Shown: piece by piece, positions 32,927 through 44,623 of the stretch
How positions within the stretch are numbered: the first letter of the stretch is position 1
How the letters are laid out: every line of letters starts with the position of its first letter
NCBI GenBank assembly: GCA_036172665.1
Contig: CM069878.1
Span: 22,144,501-22,208,500 of the forward strand
Source: Prosopocoilus inquinatus
Taxonomy: Eukaryota; Arthropoda; Insecta; Coleoptera; Lucanidae
Reading direction: 5' to 3'
Length of the DNA: 64,000 bases
Notes under the pieces: generated by a model
What the model saw: only the letters and a program-made list of their open reading frames with translations
Databases searched by the model: none
What the model was told of the DNA's origin: nothing
Program-made: the position numbers and the translations under genes

Positions 32927-34404
32927 CTAGATATTCGTAGCGTTAATATATTCGTCGAAACTGTAAAAGCTATTACAAATTAAATATGATTTTAGTTCAT
33001 TAAAATATTTGTTATTAGTAATATTTTTAAGGCGGGCGGGTAGGGCATTATGCCAAAATTACGTTATGTACCTTACCTTTCGGAATGGATAAATTATTCT
33101 TGTAGCACGTTATCATACTTGACGATACATCACAATTCCTTCTACAGTAATTACTAAGAATAGGATCTGAATAAGTTCCCGCCATCATTTGAGTAGCGCC
33201 GTAAAAATGTATTGAACAGGCACATTGTGTAATGGGAAGGCGAAAATAATTTACGGCGTTTTTACTACATGATGCAATGTCGCCATATATTCCGGCGGTC
33301 GAGATACAACTGGTCAACTAATTACTCTGAAAATCTTTACACATTTAAACAAGAGTTGATTTTGCATAACTAATTTTTTGTTGAGGCAATATTGCTCTGT
33401 TTTTTGTTATACTGAGTAACACCATTGCTGTAGCGGCGTTAGTTGTCTCCGCAGTCCTCGCGTTTGTTTACACGCTGCGGTCTAATATCTTATATTGCCC
33501 ACTTCATTAGAATTTGAACCGCGCAAAATATATTTCCCCGGCCCATAGTTATTACTGTGTTTCCGATAAAATACTAGCAATTTATATACAAATAGACAAG
33601 GAGCAGTCGTGATTTTTAACTGTTTGAAATAATCTCTGCAACTTGTACGAGAAGGTAATTTCAACATACATCTTATTATTCGTTTTTGCATTATAAAGGC
33701 TTTTTATGAGTCTGCGGAAGATCCCTAGAAGGTGATTCCCTAGGTCAAGTGACTTTGAACAGTTTACTGCAAACATTGTTAATATGATGCTCCCATTTCA
33801 ACAAATTGTCTACCTCTACACCTAGAAATTTTACGAATTCCTCGTCCTTAATTGATTTACCATATATTTTAATATAAACAGATTCAAGTTGTGGTAGCTT
33901 AGTTATGAAATATAATAAGCTCATTTTTTGGGCATTTATGTGTAATGAATTTAATCTACACCAATTAGTCATTTTATTTATAATCTCGTTTGCCTTCGAC
34001 GATAAACTGGCAACGTCATATTCACTAATAATGCACGAGGTGTCGTCGGAAAACTGGTATAATGATTTTTTCCTGATATGATGAGGCAAATCATTTACGT
34101 AAATAAGAAAAAGTGTGGGGCCTAATATTGAGCCCTGCGGAATTCAGTGGATGATTTCAACAGACTCAGACAGAATTTCTCTATTTACATTGTCAGTCAC
34201 GTTATTAATACTAACTTTCTGTGTCCGTTCTGTTAAATAAGATTTGCACAACTGTAATGCTCTACCACGGATACCATACTGGGACATTTTATCTAGTAAT
34301 ATTTTGTGATTTATGGTACCGAAAGCCTTCGATAAATCAAAATTAATTCCAACGACTTTTTTTTTGAAATTTTTCATAATATAAGATAAAGAATCATGAA
34401 TTGG
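32927..34404 (-). pseudogene. Non-LTR retrotransposon reverse transcriptase relic 1
   Basis: Minus-strand order: VVGINFDLSKAFGTINHKIL (RT palm, first Asp, near 34350), YGIRG, a premature TGA at 34144-34146, PQGSILGPTLFLIYVND (about 34137-34085), FSDDT (the catalytic box, YADD in relatives, near 34050), GVEVDNLLKWEHHI (thumb), QKRIIRCMLKLPSRTSCRDY, then about 430 bp I cannot read as RT (33050-33480, probably an insertion), then the C-terminal tail YNALPARLKN-like stretch and FYSFDEYINATNI with a stop at 32927-32929. Typical of Jockey/CR1-like ORF2 C-terminal halves. 5' truncated by a hammerhead-repeat fragment at 34404. Several frameshifts. Confidence 0.85.
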
Positions 34405-34550
34405 TCCCCCATGCAAGGCGGCCATGCTTGCTGTCAAAGCATAATGAAAGATTTAGAAAAATGTTGTGCAAATCGTTTTTTCAGCTGTCCAGAGGCTGCT
34501 CGAGGTTCTCACTGCAATCAAAAACGATTTGCACAACATTTTTCGGAAAA
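34404..34550. mobile_element. Hammerhead repeat fragments, inverted, at the RT break
   Basis: A reversed piece (CCCCCATGCAAGGCGGCCAT to TGTGCAAATCGTTTTTT, 34408-34479) joins a forward piece that starts CAGCTGTCCAGAGGCTGCTC (34482) and runs to TTGCACAACATTTTT. The forward piece begins at the palindromic stem III, 7 nt before the cleavage site, so it lacks the core. Translation across the left junction creates a chimeric open frame fused to the RT. Confidence 0.8.
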
Positions 34551-36673
34551 ATTAACGTTAAATTAACATAAACGTAAATAGGGGAAGTTGGTTTCGTAAG
34601 GCGCATTTTAAGGAATTGAAGTGTTCTGAACAGGACAGACGTATATTGTGTCAAGTTTCTTTTTAACAATCCTTCGTTTCTCAAAGCCGTCGGCAAGCCG
34701 TTAAAATCTGAGTCAGAATTAAACTTGAATGACCTAAGCAAATTATACAAACAAATTCTCTGGAGTTAATGAAACGCTTTTAAAGTTCAAGCTGGTTAAT
34801 TTTTCGAAATAATTTTAATACACAATTTGAACCAATTAAATAAAGTATTGAGTTACTGCCGATGGGGCAAGCACTTGAAGCATCTGTAATGTTGTCCTGC
34901 GTAAATTTAATGAAATTCCGATTGCGTAGGAGGAGGCATAAAGGTAAAATACAACAGTTGTGGAAATTGCACATTTAGTTGATTAGTTAATTTGCTAAAT
35001 TTATACGATCTGAAACAACGAGATTTCGCACAGATTCCAATTTCGAACGCCCACGAGGGAAAATGGAAAAGGCTTTAGTGATATTTGCAAATGGGATTAA
35101 TTAAATTTATCAAAGGGAGGTTTATTTTATTAATAGCGGCGGTACATAAAAGAATTCATGCAAATTTAGCTCTGCACTGACAATATTTTAAATCCTAGTT
35201 AGGTATAATAAAACACTCACCAAAAGCCAGGATCTGGAGTTAAAATCATCCGCCTTTGGGAAAATGAACACACCTGTAACAAAAGTTAAGATAATCAAAA
35301 TGCGTTGCGTAAATAGGTTTGCATTTTATTTTACTTTGGATGATGATAAGGCTTCAATGAATGTTTGCCAAGAGGCATGTAGATAATGAAGTGTTCTGCA
35401 CAAATATGGAACTCGATATGACTCGGAAAAAAATTAGCGCAAATTTGTTATTACAAAATTATCTCGCCAGTAAATAAGCGCACGTAATTTATGTTCCTTA
35501 TTTGTTTAAGTAAATAAGTGGCCAGAGGCTACAAGAATTAGTGCGTAGGATACTTAACGTGTGCAATATCACGAATGTCTGTCTTACAAGGCTCCATTTT
35601 GCCCGGAGAAAGATCTTTATAACATGAAATGAATCACCGTCAACAAATGAGCTGCTAGACACAGTACCCAGAAAATGAGGAAATAAGAAACCCCATACAA
35701 GCTGTTGTGCTGGAAAATCATATTAATAAGGGGTCAGGACTTTTATGCGATAAGGTGCTCAGTCGCTCCTTTATTTACGCAGAATTCGTTTCCTACCAGT
35801 CAATCAATCAAGCAATAGCGAATCGCATTATTTTTGGCGCTTTACGATTGTTTACACGGCACGAATACATGCGGAATTTTTATGGCCTAATTTTGGAATT
35901 TCTGGAATAATATTTTTCATTCGTAGACGGCGAGCGTCCTGGAGATTTCGAGTCGATTTCTATATAAAGAAATCGTTTCGGAGCTACACCTGCGGATAAG
36001 TGTACACATGGGGATTATGAATATACTATGGGGCATCTGAACCGTTCATATATTGCAAAAAATATGCTTTTGCTTGCCGACGCTTGTTTTTCTGGTCCAA
36101 ACTTAATCGAGAATCAATGATTTATTTTTAATACGGCGAATCGAAACGAAGTTTTAGCTTCACCACTTACTTTCTTAAGACCAAAAAAATTCGAACCAAC
36201 AAATTTACAAAACGATTTATTTTCCTAGGCATAGTAACTTACTTCGCCATTCCGTATACGTCTTCATTATTTTTCGAAATTCCGGTTTCCCTTTTTTCTT
36301 CAATTCTGGATTTTAGGGAGATACTGTACCTTCTAATAATAAATCAACACTTAGGATATCACCTGTATTTCAGCACAAACATTGTTTAGAATGTGTTCCA
36401 AGAAAATATCAACAAATAGGTAGTAATATCCTTAACTCTTAACTGTAATAACTGGTACAATTAAAGTTATTGTTCCTCAGCAATTCCCTTGAACACTTTA
36501 AAATTTTCTTTTGCTTCCACAAAAAGTGTAAAATGTAAACACCTTTTCAGGTACTTCTGTACAGAGAACAATAAACAAGAAACAGTGTATTGGTCTCTAA
36601 ACAACATCTTCACGTTTGAGCCCTTCTTTTTGCAATCTCTGGCCTTTCCCAATTTCTCATTATTTCAATAAGC
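34551..36673. other. Gene-free, single-copy
   Basis: No transposon relic recognised. The segment 35640-36010 has more even base composition and long runs without homopolymers, so it could be conserved regulatory DNA, but this needs cross-species data. Open frames of 60-90 codons show nothing. Confidence 0.4.
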
Positions 36674-37472
36674 GATGGAAGAAAGGTACATATACGTTTT
36701 GTTGATTTGGAGAAAGCATTCGATCAATTAACAAGAGAGGACACGTGGATAATTTAAAAAAAAAAGAGACGTGTTGAAGGGCCTGATTAGGGGAATATAA
36801 GCTTTATAACGTAGTACAGCCGAAAAAAAACTCTAGCATGCTTTCAAATGACAACGATTAACGAACATATGTCTTAGTCCATATACAATAATCCATATAC
36901 AATATATTTACAACTATCACTTGCCGCAAAAATAACCTCAAATTTATATCACAAAAAATGCAATACTACTATAATTAAAATTTTATTTTGAACAATGAAT
37001 TTTAGTTAGCAAAACCTTGTTTAGTTTCGCAAAGAACAGATTGCCGAACAGCAATTTTAGCGTGAAAACTGATGATGAATAATTTGACAGTTACTTTACG
37101 TTCAACAAATGTCAATGAGAAATTGGACGATCAAGTTAATAAATAAATAAATATAAATAAATACACATTAATTTTCCCAGGATTGCTATGAGTTTTTTCA
37201 ACTGTACATACTTTGTAAGCTATGTCAGAACAAGATACGAGCAGTCAGAATAGTTTGAAACTGTACGTGGAGTAAAACAGAGATGCATTCTGAGCCCGTG
37301 ACTGTACACTTTGATATTGTATGGATAAAGGAAATTAAAAAAGCAATATTAAAGCCTATGAAGTTGGATACTGGAATGTGTAAAAAGTAACTGTCAAAAA
37401 TATGTCATGCGGTTGACACGGTGATCATTGATAATGCTGAAAGAATTCTTAAACAAAAACTTAAAATACATA
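36674..37472 (+). pseudogene. Non-LTR reverse transcriptase relic 2, N-terminal part
   Basis: FVDLEKAFDQLTRED at about 36694-36738 matches the RT palm motif fvDlekAFD.v.Re. After about 450 bp of unrelated or worn sequence, VRTRYEQSE and FETVRGVKQRCILSP (about 37225-37300) match the vr....f.v..GvkQGcvLSP block. ICHAVDTVIIDNAERILKQK (37400-37460) is the YADD box with the two catalytic aspartates changed to V-D. It is cut at 37472 by a Tc1-like element. It belongs to the lineage whose C-terminus reads WyGHv.RM, found beyond the insertion at 39083. Confidence 0.75.
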
Positions 37473-38740
37473 CAGTATCGGACAAAAGTATCGATCGATT
37501 TCATTTTAATATATTTATTATCTATTTTGCCAAAGCAAATTTATCTAAAGAATTTTGAATACAAATACACAAACTGTTATATAAGCTTTTGTTTGATATT
37601 TTGATTGAAAACATTTTTTTAAATCTTTTACTTGTGAAAAAAGTTAAGCAACAAAATTTCTAGTTGGCTGTAGAACAAGGTACTAACAAGAACAGCAATT
37701 ATAAATAATAGTACACGATTAAATACCGTTAGTTACTAATGCGCATGCCGAAGTCTGGTACACCTCGAAAAACTTCGAAATATTTGGACAGATGCATCGA
37801 AAGGATCTCCCAAAGCGATCCCTGGAAATCTGCCTCAAGAATAAAGGTGAAATTCTTGATTTATATCTAAGTACTCGAAGCGTACAGCGAAGACTTGTTG
37901 AAGCAAACCTGCTTGGAAGACGCCCAGCCAAGAAACCACTTATTTCTAAAAAAATCAAGTCTCAATATTAGAGTTTGCAAGGGTGCATGTTCAGTGGACT
38001 CGCGAAGACTGGTATAAAGTTTTATTCAGTGATGAAACAAAGTACAGTATGTTTAAGTCTGATGGAACACGTTGGATAAGACGTTCTAAAAATGAAAGAT
38101 TTATTTCCAAGTACACAGTACCCACTCTTAGGCACGGTGGAGGAAGTGTTATATTGTGGAATTATTTTTCAAAACGTGGAGTAGGACCGTTACATTTCAT
38201 AAAAGATAACATGGATCTATTCTATTATAGGGACATTTTAAGGGAAACAATGTCGTTAAGATTCATATTTCAACAAGATAATGACCCTAAACATTCCTCA
38301 CAACTCGTAAAAGAATGGTTTCAGGAAAATAAAATTCGGATTATGAAGTGGCCGTCGCAATCTCCATATCTGAGTTCCATAGAGCATCTATGGGAGGAAA
38401 TAGAGAGACGAATTAGAACCCAACACTGTACTAACAAACAAGAATTCGAAATTAGAATACGAAGAGTGGGAAGAAACGCCTCAAAACGTTATCGACAATT
38501 TAATATAGTCCGTCCAGAAAATATCGGGAAAAAACAAATAACTCCGCAACTTCCAGTTCTTGAATTTATGAATGAAACAGTTCAAATAGAGAAAGAAAAC
38601 AGTTTCAGTTAGTTGTTTACGTAATTTCCGTTTAATCCTACAAATTATACTGAACGTTCGCAAAACTTGAAATCAAATCATTATAACCTGAGTATAGCTG
38701 GTACTAGAACTGTCCATAAACTGATACTATTATTTTATTT
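37473..38740 (+). mobile_element. Tc1-like transposon, 3' end not found
   Basis: The left end follows a TA: CAGTATCGGACAAAAGTATC (37473), a typical Tc1-type terminus. The matching right terminus was not found before the RT sequence resumes near 39083, so the 3' end is deleted or too diverged; 38740 is an approximate limit. The element lies inside a reverse transcriptase relic. Confidence 0.7.
37739..38612 (+). pseudogene. Tc1-like transposase, frameshifted
   Basis: The N-terminal part MRMPKSGTPRKTSKYLDRCI (ATG at 37739) includes the GRPRKT-like hook. A frameshift near 37850 leads to STRSVQRRLVEANLLGRRPA, the second helix-turn-helix end, and a stop and frameshift near 37968 lead to the long open part (37983-38612, 209 codons). 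That part carries DDE_3-type catalysis: FSDET (first D), QQDNDPKH (second D) and SSIEHLWEE (E). The spacing between second D and E is 34 residues, the DD34E signature of Tc1. SPYLSS replaces the usual SPDLNP, but the catalytic triad is intact. The first helix-turn-helix appears missing. Two frameshifts mean it is inactive as it stands, though it is the least decayed transposase here. Confidence 0.9.
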
Positions 38741-39082
38741 TTTCTTATGTTTCTTTGTCAAAACATTTTTATCAACCCTTCTTCTTTAATTATGAGCTCC
38801 TCTGTTAAAAAAATGCTGCATATTTTTTCTCTTTTCTTGAATTTGCCATGTTTGCTCAAATCTCCTTGCTTATTTAAAATTATTAGAAGTCAGTGCCTGT
38901 TTCCACTTTTTCTATTTGATTTTTTGTAAAAATAATTTTCACAGAATACTACGCTCCTCAGCTGCTGGGAAAGTCATATTGGAAAAAAATTGTTTAATTT
39001 ATTGTCTCCAAAATTCAGGTTAATCGATTAATAAATAGAGATTCTAGAAGAGTAAACACACGGCGCGGCACACCCGGTATGT

Positions 39083-39330
39083 TCAGTAACTTGACTTTAT
39101 CTGGAACCACAAAAAGAAACTAGAAGCCACTGAGAAGAGATTCTTAAGAAGGATTGAAAATAAAACTAGAACAGTCAAAATAATAAATACAACAAACAGG
39201 TCAAACTGAAACGTGAAGTCCATAGAGAATAAAATAGTGGAAGGATAATTAATAATGTTATGGTCATGTAAACTGGATGAATAAAGTAAGATTAACAAAT
39301 ATGGTATTCAAACCAACAAATACTACACTC
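39083..39330 (+). pseudogene. Non-LTR reverse transcriptase relic 2, C-terminal part
   Basis: ATEKRFLRRIENKTRT (about 39125-39172) and YGHVNWMNKVRLTNMVF (about 39255-39305) match the lEatemrflRRi...r.r and WyGHv.RMn.dRlpkkv blocks that close this class of insect RT. Frameshifts and stops separate them. It is the continuation of the fragment ending at 37472; about 400 bp of the thumb region between YADD and this point was lost. Confidence 0.75.
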
Positions 39331-39946
39331 AACGTCACCCAATGTTTTACACCCATGAAAGTAGATAAACACATGGATTAAGTATGTTTACTATTTCACG
39401 TGCAACAGCTTTCTAGATTATGGAATTGCAATTTGATGCAACTTCACCTACTGTTCTATATTACACAGTATTAAACGAAAAAGAAATAAATAGTTCCTGG
39501 GACCTATTCATTTTTTCTGGGTATTATACCGAGTATCGAAGTACTGGAAACTAGAAATTTTCTGAAACAACTCACAATCATTGTAATTGAAATCCATCTT
39601 AAATGTATTATGTATTTGATATTTAAAAGTACAACTTTTTTAAAAGCAAAACTCTACAAAAGCATCAGAAGATTGAACTAATAATTAGTTGGATGAAAAG
39701 CAAAGCTGATATGAACAGTCTACGCAAAATTTTGCTTGCTTTGCTTGTGCCTGAATGTCAAACAATCCTTTTTTAAATGTTGCGAGATAGAAATTAACTT
39801 AAATAAACATAAAGAGAGCGTTTTAAATTTTGAAGGATTGAAGAGTGAACTTCTAAATGGTCTAATTGTCAATTTTGTGTAAAATTGTTTTTCTTTTCGT
39901 TAAAGGTATCTCGAATTCTGTTTTTTTTTTTTTTTTTTGGAAATTT
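39331..39946. other. Gene-free stretch with poly-T
   Basis: AT-rich, ending in a T18 run at 39921-39938 immediately before a pogo-like MITE. Confidence 0.5.
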
Positions 39947-40103
39947 CAGTAGAGTGAACTCTCTCATTACGTACACCTCTCGTAACCGGACAATTTTGTG
40001 GAACTGTTCTATAGAATCTTTTAATAAAATTCTCTCTAATAAGCGGACACCTCTTGGTGACTAATTGGCGACGGTTGGTGTCCGCTTATCAGAAATTTCA
40101 CTG
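39947..40103. mobile_element. pogo-like MITE 1
   Basis: Starts CAGTAGAGTGAACTCTCTCA and ends AATTTCACTG, then TA. The interior GTACACCTCTCG and CGGACACC/GGTGTCCG words match the ends of pogo/Tigger-type elements, which carry CAGT.GAA.CTC and TA duplications. 157 bp, non-coding. Confidence 0.75.
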
Positions 40104-41535
40104 TATTAAATTGTGATTTGCGTTAAACAAAATTTTAATACATTCATGAATTAGCGCATTTGTGTTAAATTGATTCGAGTTGGCAGCTTCGTGTTACCAT
40201 ACAAAAACCGAAATGATAAAAAAGAAACTCATTCATTTTTCAATATTTACCCGCAAAAAAATAAATATTTACTATGAACTCGGTAAACGTTTGTCTTTCG
40301 ATATTTTATGTTTGTCGTAACATCTCGGCAACAATATTTAAAAATTACAAAAATATCCGAGCCTATCAACTTCTCGATAAACAAATAAACTAATTAATAA
40401 ATTGACAATCCAACTTTTAGCATGAAAATTCGGACATGAATTCTACACATTTGCTATTTCCGGAAAAATAAGTAAAACCTTAAAGTTATAAACAAGTAAA
40501 AATTAAAGTTTCGTTTACTTCACCGGAGTACAAATTTACCAATTTATTTTCTTTCGAGTAAATTAAAATTAGAGGCGTCTGACGCCCGATAGTAGGAAGT
40601 TGCAAAAGCAGTTTCGACAAAATTGAAATTCTGAAAACATTCCTGCGATGCGTTTGAGATATTTAGCAAGAGAAGCAAGCGGAAAAGAATCGTGAAAATC
40701 AAAGAAGTCAAAATGAATTATTTACTATAACAACTACGATTTATGCCTTATGCAAATTACCGTTCGAATCGTATAAACAGTGTCGAAACAATAGAAAAAT
40801 ATTTACTCTCTCAACATCTGCTACATTCCAAGTGTAATCATGTTACGTGTAGAATACTTGTTCAAGGAGACGACTGACTTATTTTCAAATTTATAAATCA
40901 AATATTTGGCAGGCAGTTTATTTTGTGAGAAAAAAATTCTGCATAAGGGTGAAACAAATCCTGTTATAAATAAAGGGGATTGACTCTCTATTGAACTAAC
41001 TGGTCAATCTCGCAGAAATTGGGGAAAACCGTCCTTACAATGAAGCCTAACTTAGGGGCAAAGCTAATCAACGCAGGCGAAACGCAGGGACAAAAACGAC
41101 AGACAAAGAGTTTTAAACAGAAAATTTCTCCTCTTTATCTGCGTCGTCATCTGCTTTATTCGCAATGCTATTGTTTTACAGTTTATTCAAAGAAAAAATA
41201 ATCATGAGCCGGCACCGGCTTTATTGTTCGGAATGTTTGTCGTACGGATGCAACAAGTTAGCGGGTGTAAAGTTTAACTGATTAATTTACTGACGAGTTC
41301 CACGCAGAATTTTTATTTTATACCTTTTTTTTGGGATTCCCTAACTACTCTAAATTGCATATAAATTACAGTTTGCATGAATTCAATAATAAATTGAAAG
41401 TTCGAATGATTAGACTTCAATTGCTTAATTTTTTGTTAAATAATTTATTGGAACAAAGGAACAATAGGATTAAGCTGCGGATACGTTTATTCTAAATTAT
41501 CTTCTAGCCGTTTGCATAATGTCTAATTAAAAATT
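40104..41535. other. Gene-free, single-copy
   Basis: No relic recognised. Evenly AT-rich with a few GC-richer words near 41190-41260. Confidence 0.45.
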
Positions 41536-41645
41536 GAATCAGGTTTAGAAGTAAACCCAGTGTTCACCGCGGAATAAACCGCAGTTAGAATCTCGCTAAA
41601 CGAACTTAACGTTAAACTGAGTTTACTGTTAAACCTGGTTTAATT
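41536..41645. mobile_element. Small inverted-repeat element, MITE-like
   Basis: AATCAGGTTTAGAAGTAAAC at the left pairs imperfectly with GTTTACTGTTAAACCTGGTT at the right. The centre AACGTTAAACTGAGTTTA resembles MITE family C interiors. No target duplication resolved. Confidence 0.5.
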
Positions 41646-43335
41646 TAACTAGACATGATGCAAATGGCTATTAAACATCTTTCGCATCTCGAAAAACACT
41701 GAGAGGAAGCGGCTTCCCGCTAACTAACCCACTCAACTATCTTCATGTATACCGTTTTTAGTCCATTTTAAGACCATGTGACATAAGACAAGTGCCAGAA
41801 TGTCATAACCGATGTCTTTGATTAATGAAACGCACTCGAGTGATTTAAATAAGTCATTCTAAAAAATGTTTCCAAAAATGAAGTCTTCAAGAAAGATAAT
41901 TTTTCAACATGATTCATAATAAAACGAATCAGCGATCGCCACAACTTTACGTAAATATTGTTGACATTTAATCGCTTAAAATATGAAATGTAAAATATTT
42001 AAAGTTGAGCAACTGTAATCACACCTAATATTAAAATGTAATCGGAGCTTACTTTTTTCGGTCATATTTTATGCAATAACTATCTGTAAATAAGCTTGTG
42101 AATGAAAAAAGAAGTGCTCATAAAAGCAACAGTTTAAAACTGACTGTGAGAAGCTTTTACAAATTTATTTATTTCTGTATACTTTTTGTTTATACTGCTT
42201 ATTGATAGAGAGATGTTTAGTAGTAAAATGAAATTGCTACGATAAGATTCACGAATTGTGTACCAATATATTATCGTTTATTAAATATTTTTATGATTAA
42301 AAATTACAGATTAGAGTTAACATGATAAATACGTAATCGTAAGATGATGAAAAGTACCAAATATTTTCTTTGCAGCAGAAAAATTCACTGAATTATAAAT
42401 ATTACCTTATCTTGAAGTCGGTTCGATTATAATGAAGTGAATGACGAGATTATTGCGTAACTGATTTATTTATTAGACGATTCATTGTATTACTTCATTG
42501 CTACATTAATTCATTAATAAATAATTATCAATAATTCAGAATCGTTGCAAAGTGCGACCCAATTATATGGTCTATACCTGTCGTAACGTTGTTCATTTAA
42601 CAAATAAGAATGAGTCATCAGTAAAAATAAGTTATATACAGCACGTTGCAATTTAAACATTAAGTAATAGTTATAGTAAAAACTTGTGAACTGTGTAAAA
42701 TATTTCGTAGCAGCTGTTTCAAGCTCTCGTTTCTCTTCGATCAAAATTCTTCCCTTCCTTAACATAAAATACTTACAACGTTTAATTAGGAGCCGGAAGC
42801 TTTATGCGGCTTCCCCGACAGCCGAATCTTCAAAAGTCTCTCCAGTAGACCATTCAGTCGCACTCGGAAAAAGATTGCAACATTTGAAAAGAAAAAATAA
42901 CATCAAGAGTTTCCTTTTGTCGAAATTGCCTCGGAGAAGTTGCGATTTATACTCGCAGCAAAGTAAATCCGCCAACAAAGAACGATACTCACCACGGCAA
43001 TTTATAATACACCCAAAACACTTCAGTCATAAGCTTTTCTTAAATACTTACACGAGGAACAAAGTAAACGCGACCTGAGAAGAAAAATATTTAGATAACC
43101 CGATTATTTTCGTTCTCTATTTAAAGCACACATTCTGAATCATTTAAATACTGGGTTCTCATAACGGAGGTAACATACTGCTATCGTAGTAACTTTTGCT
43201 TATTAATTAATTTCACTTTCATCTCTTGTAACTTTATAGTTATTGATTTTTTACCAAAAAGAAAAATGCTTTAATTTGATCTCCTCTAACTGCCCTTCTA
43301 GTCTCCTCCATATGTTATGAGACACCCAGTATATA
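41646..43335. other. Gene-free, single-copy
   Basis: Contains one 130-codon plus-strand frame (42686-43078) that is rich in S, K and R and has no recognisable motif or splice context. I treat it as unproven. Confidence 0.4.
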
Positions 43336-44623
43336 CACGGTGCTGCACTTTGAAACGCAACGTAGGAAATTCCATGTTAATTTGAAGGTGCTCGAATATT
43401 GGCTTTCCTAATTAATTTCACAGCAAAATTCTGTCTGTAAAGTTTGAGAATTTTTCATTTGCTCAGTTTCAAGACATTTAAAAAAAGATTATGTAACTAA
43501 ATTCAGTTTATTACAAACTGTCAGCATAAACTTGATCAAAGATAGTGAAAACTGGACAGATGATTAATAACTCTAGTCGTTTTTGAAAAAGATTGCCAGA
43601 AAAAGCTTTTCCAGTAATTTACTTAAAGATTTGCCGATCAAGACCGTGTTGATAGTTTGGCATAAATTGAATTTTGTTACTGATCTTTTTTATACAGTGA
43701 CCGGCAGAAAGTTGGTTACATATGGGAAAATTCTTAATTATTGATTTCTCAGAAAAATCTATTGTTTATGAAAGCTCCTGTATCTTCCCAAACTCATGAT
43801 GCATGTGTCAAAGTTTGAATACCTCCTGTTATACCGAAGAAATCAAAATATTTGATATAGAAATAAAAGTAAAATATCTTTATTTTTCACGCTACGCGGA
43901 AATTTTATTTGGAAAAGTTACTCAGAATTATTACAAAATCTCAAATACGAATTTATAGCTACCTACGATGGAAAAAAATAATTCAGCTACAAAAAATTGT
44001 AATTTTTAGGGTATCAATGTTATTAATAATAATTTCCAGTTGATAGTTGAGCAAAAGACAAATCTTAGAGGATGTTCATGTTATACTTGAAGAAACCTCC
44101 AGCTCTATACATTCAAAGTTCTGCAACACACACGTTGGTACGAAAAAAATTGAAAAATACGTGAAATTCTTTTTTTCATCGTAGACAGCCGTGATTTCAT
44201 ATTTAATATCTCATGATAATTCTGAGTAACTTTTCCAAATAAAATTTCCGCGTAGCGTGGAAAATAAAGGTACTTTACTCTTATGTTGATTTCAAATATT
44301 TTGAATATGACAGGAGGTATTCAAACTTTAACACATGCATCATGAGTTTGGAAAGATGCAGGAGCTTTCATAAACAATATTTTTTTTCTGAGAAATCAAT
44401 AATTAAGAATTTTCCCATATGTAGCCAACTTTCTGCCGGTCACTGTATATCTTAAAACTGAGCAAATAAAAATTTCTTAAACTTCACAGATAGATTCATC
44501 TTGAAGAGTACTTTAAAAACCCTAAATGTAATTTTGTTTTAAAACAATTAGGGAAGCCAATATTCGAACACCTTTAAATTAACATGGGTTTTCCTATGTT
44601 GCGTTTCAAAATGCAGCATCCTG
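43336..44623. mobile_element. TATA-flanked MITE (family D) split by another element
   Basis: Ends CACGGTGCTGCACTTTGAAA and TTTCAAAATGCAGCATCCTG are inverted and flanked by TATA on both sides (43332-43335 and 44624-44627). Arms extend about 85 bp or more (TTAATTTGAAGGTGCTCGAA mirrored near 44560). Without the 751-bp insertion it is about 535 bp. The related half at 12040-12342 lacks that insertion. Confidence 0.8.
43695..44445. mobile_element. Nested mariner-type foldback element, 751 bp
   Basis: Starts CAGTGACCGGCAGAAAGTTG and ends ACTTTCTGCCGGTCACTG with TA on both sides (43693-43694, 44446-44447). Terminal inverted repeats are very long, roughly 350 bp each (for example CGTAGCGTGGAAAATAAAGG near 44253 mirrors 43890). 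Non-coding. The TA target and CAGTGACC end fit the Tc1/mariner superfamily. Confidence 0.85.

Noticed and set aside
42686..43078. 130-codon plus-strand frame
   Set aside because: Longest isolated frame in unique DNA, but serine- and lysine-rich without any motif; an opposite-strand frame overlaps it. Compatible with chance in 64 kb.
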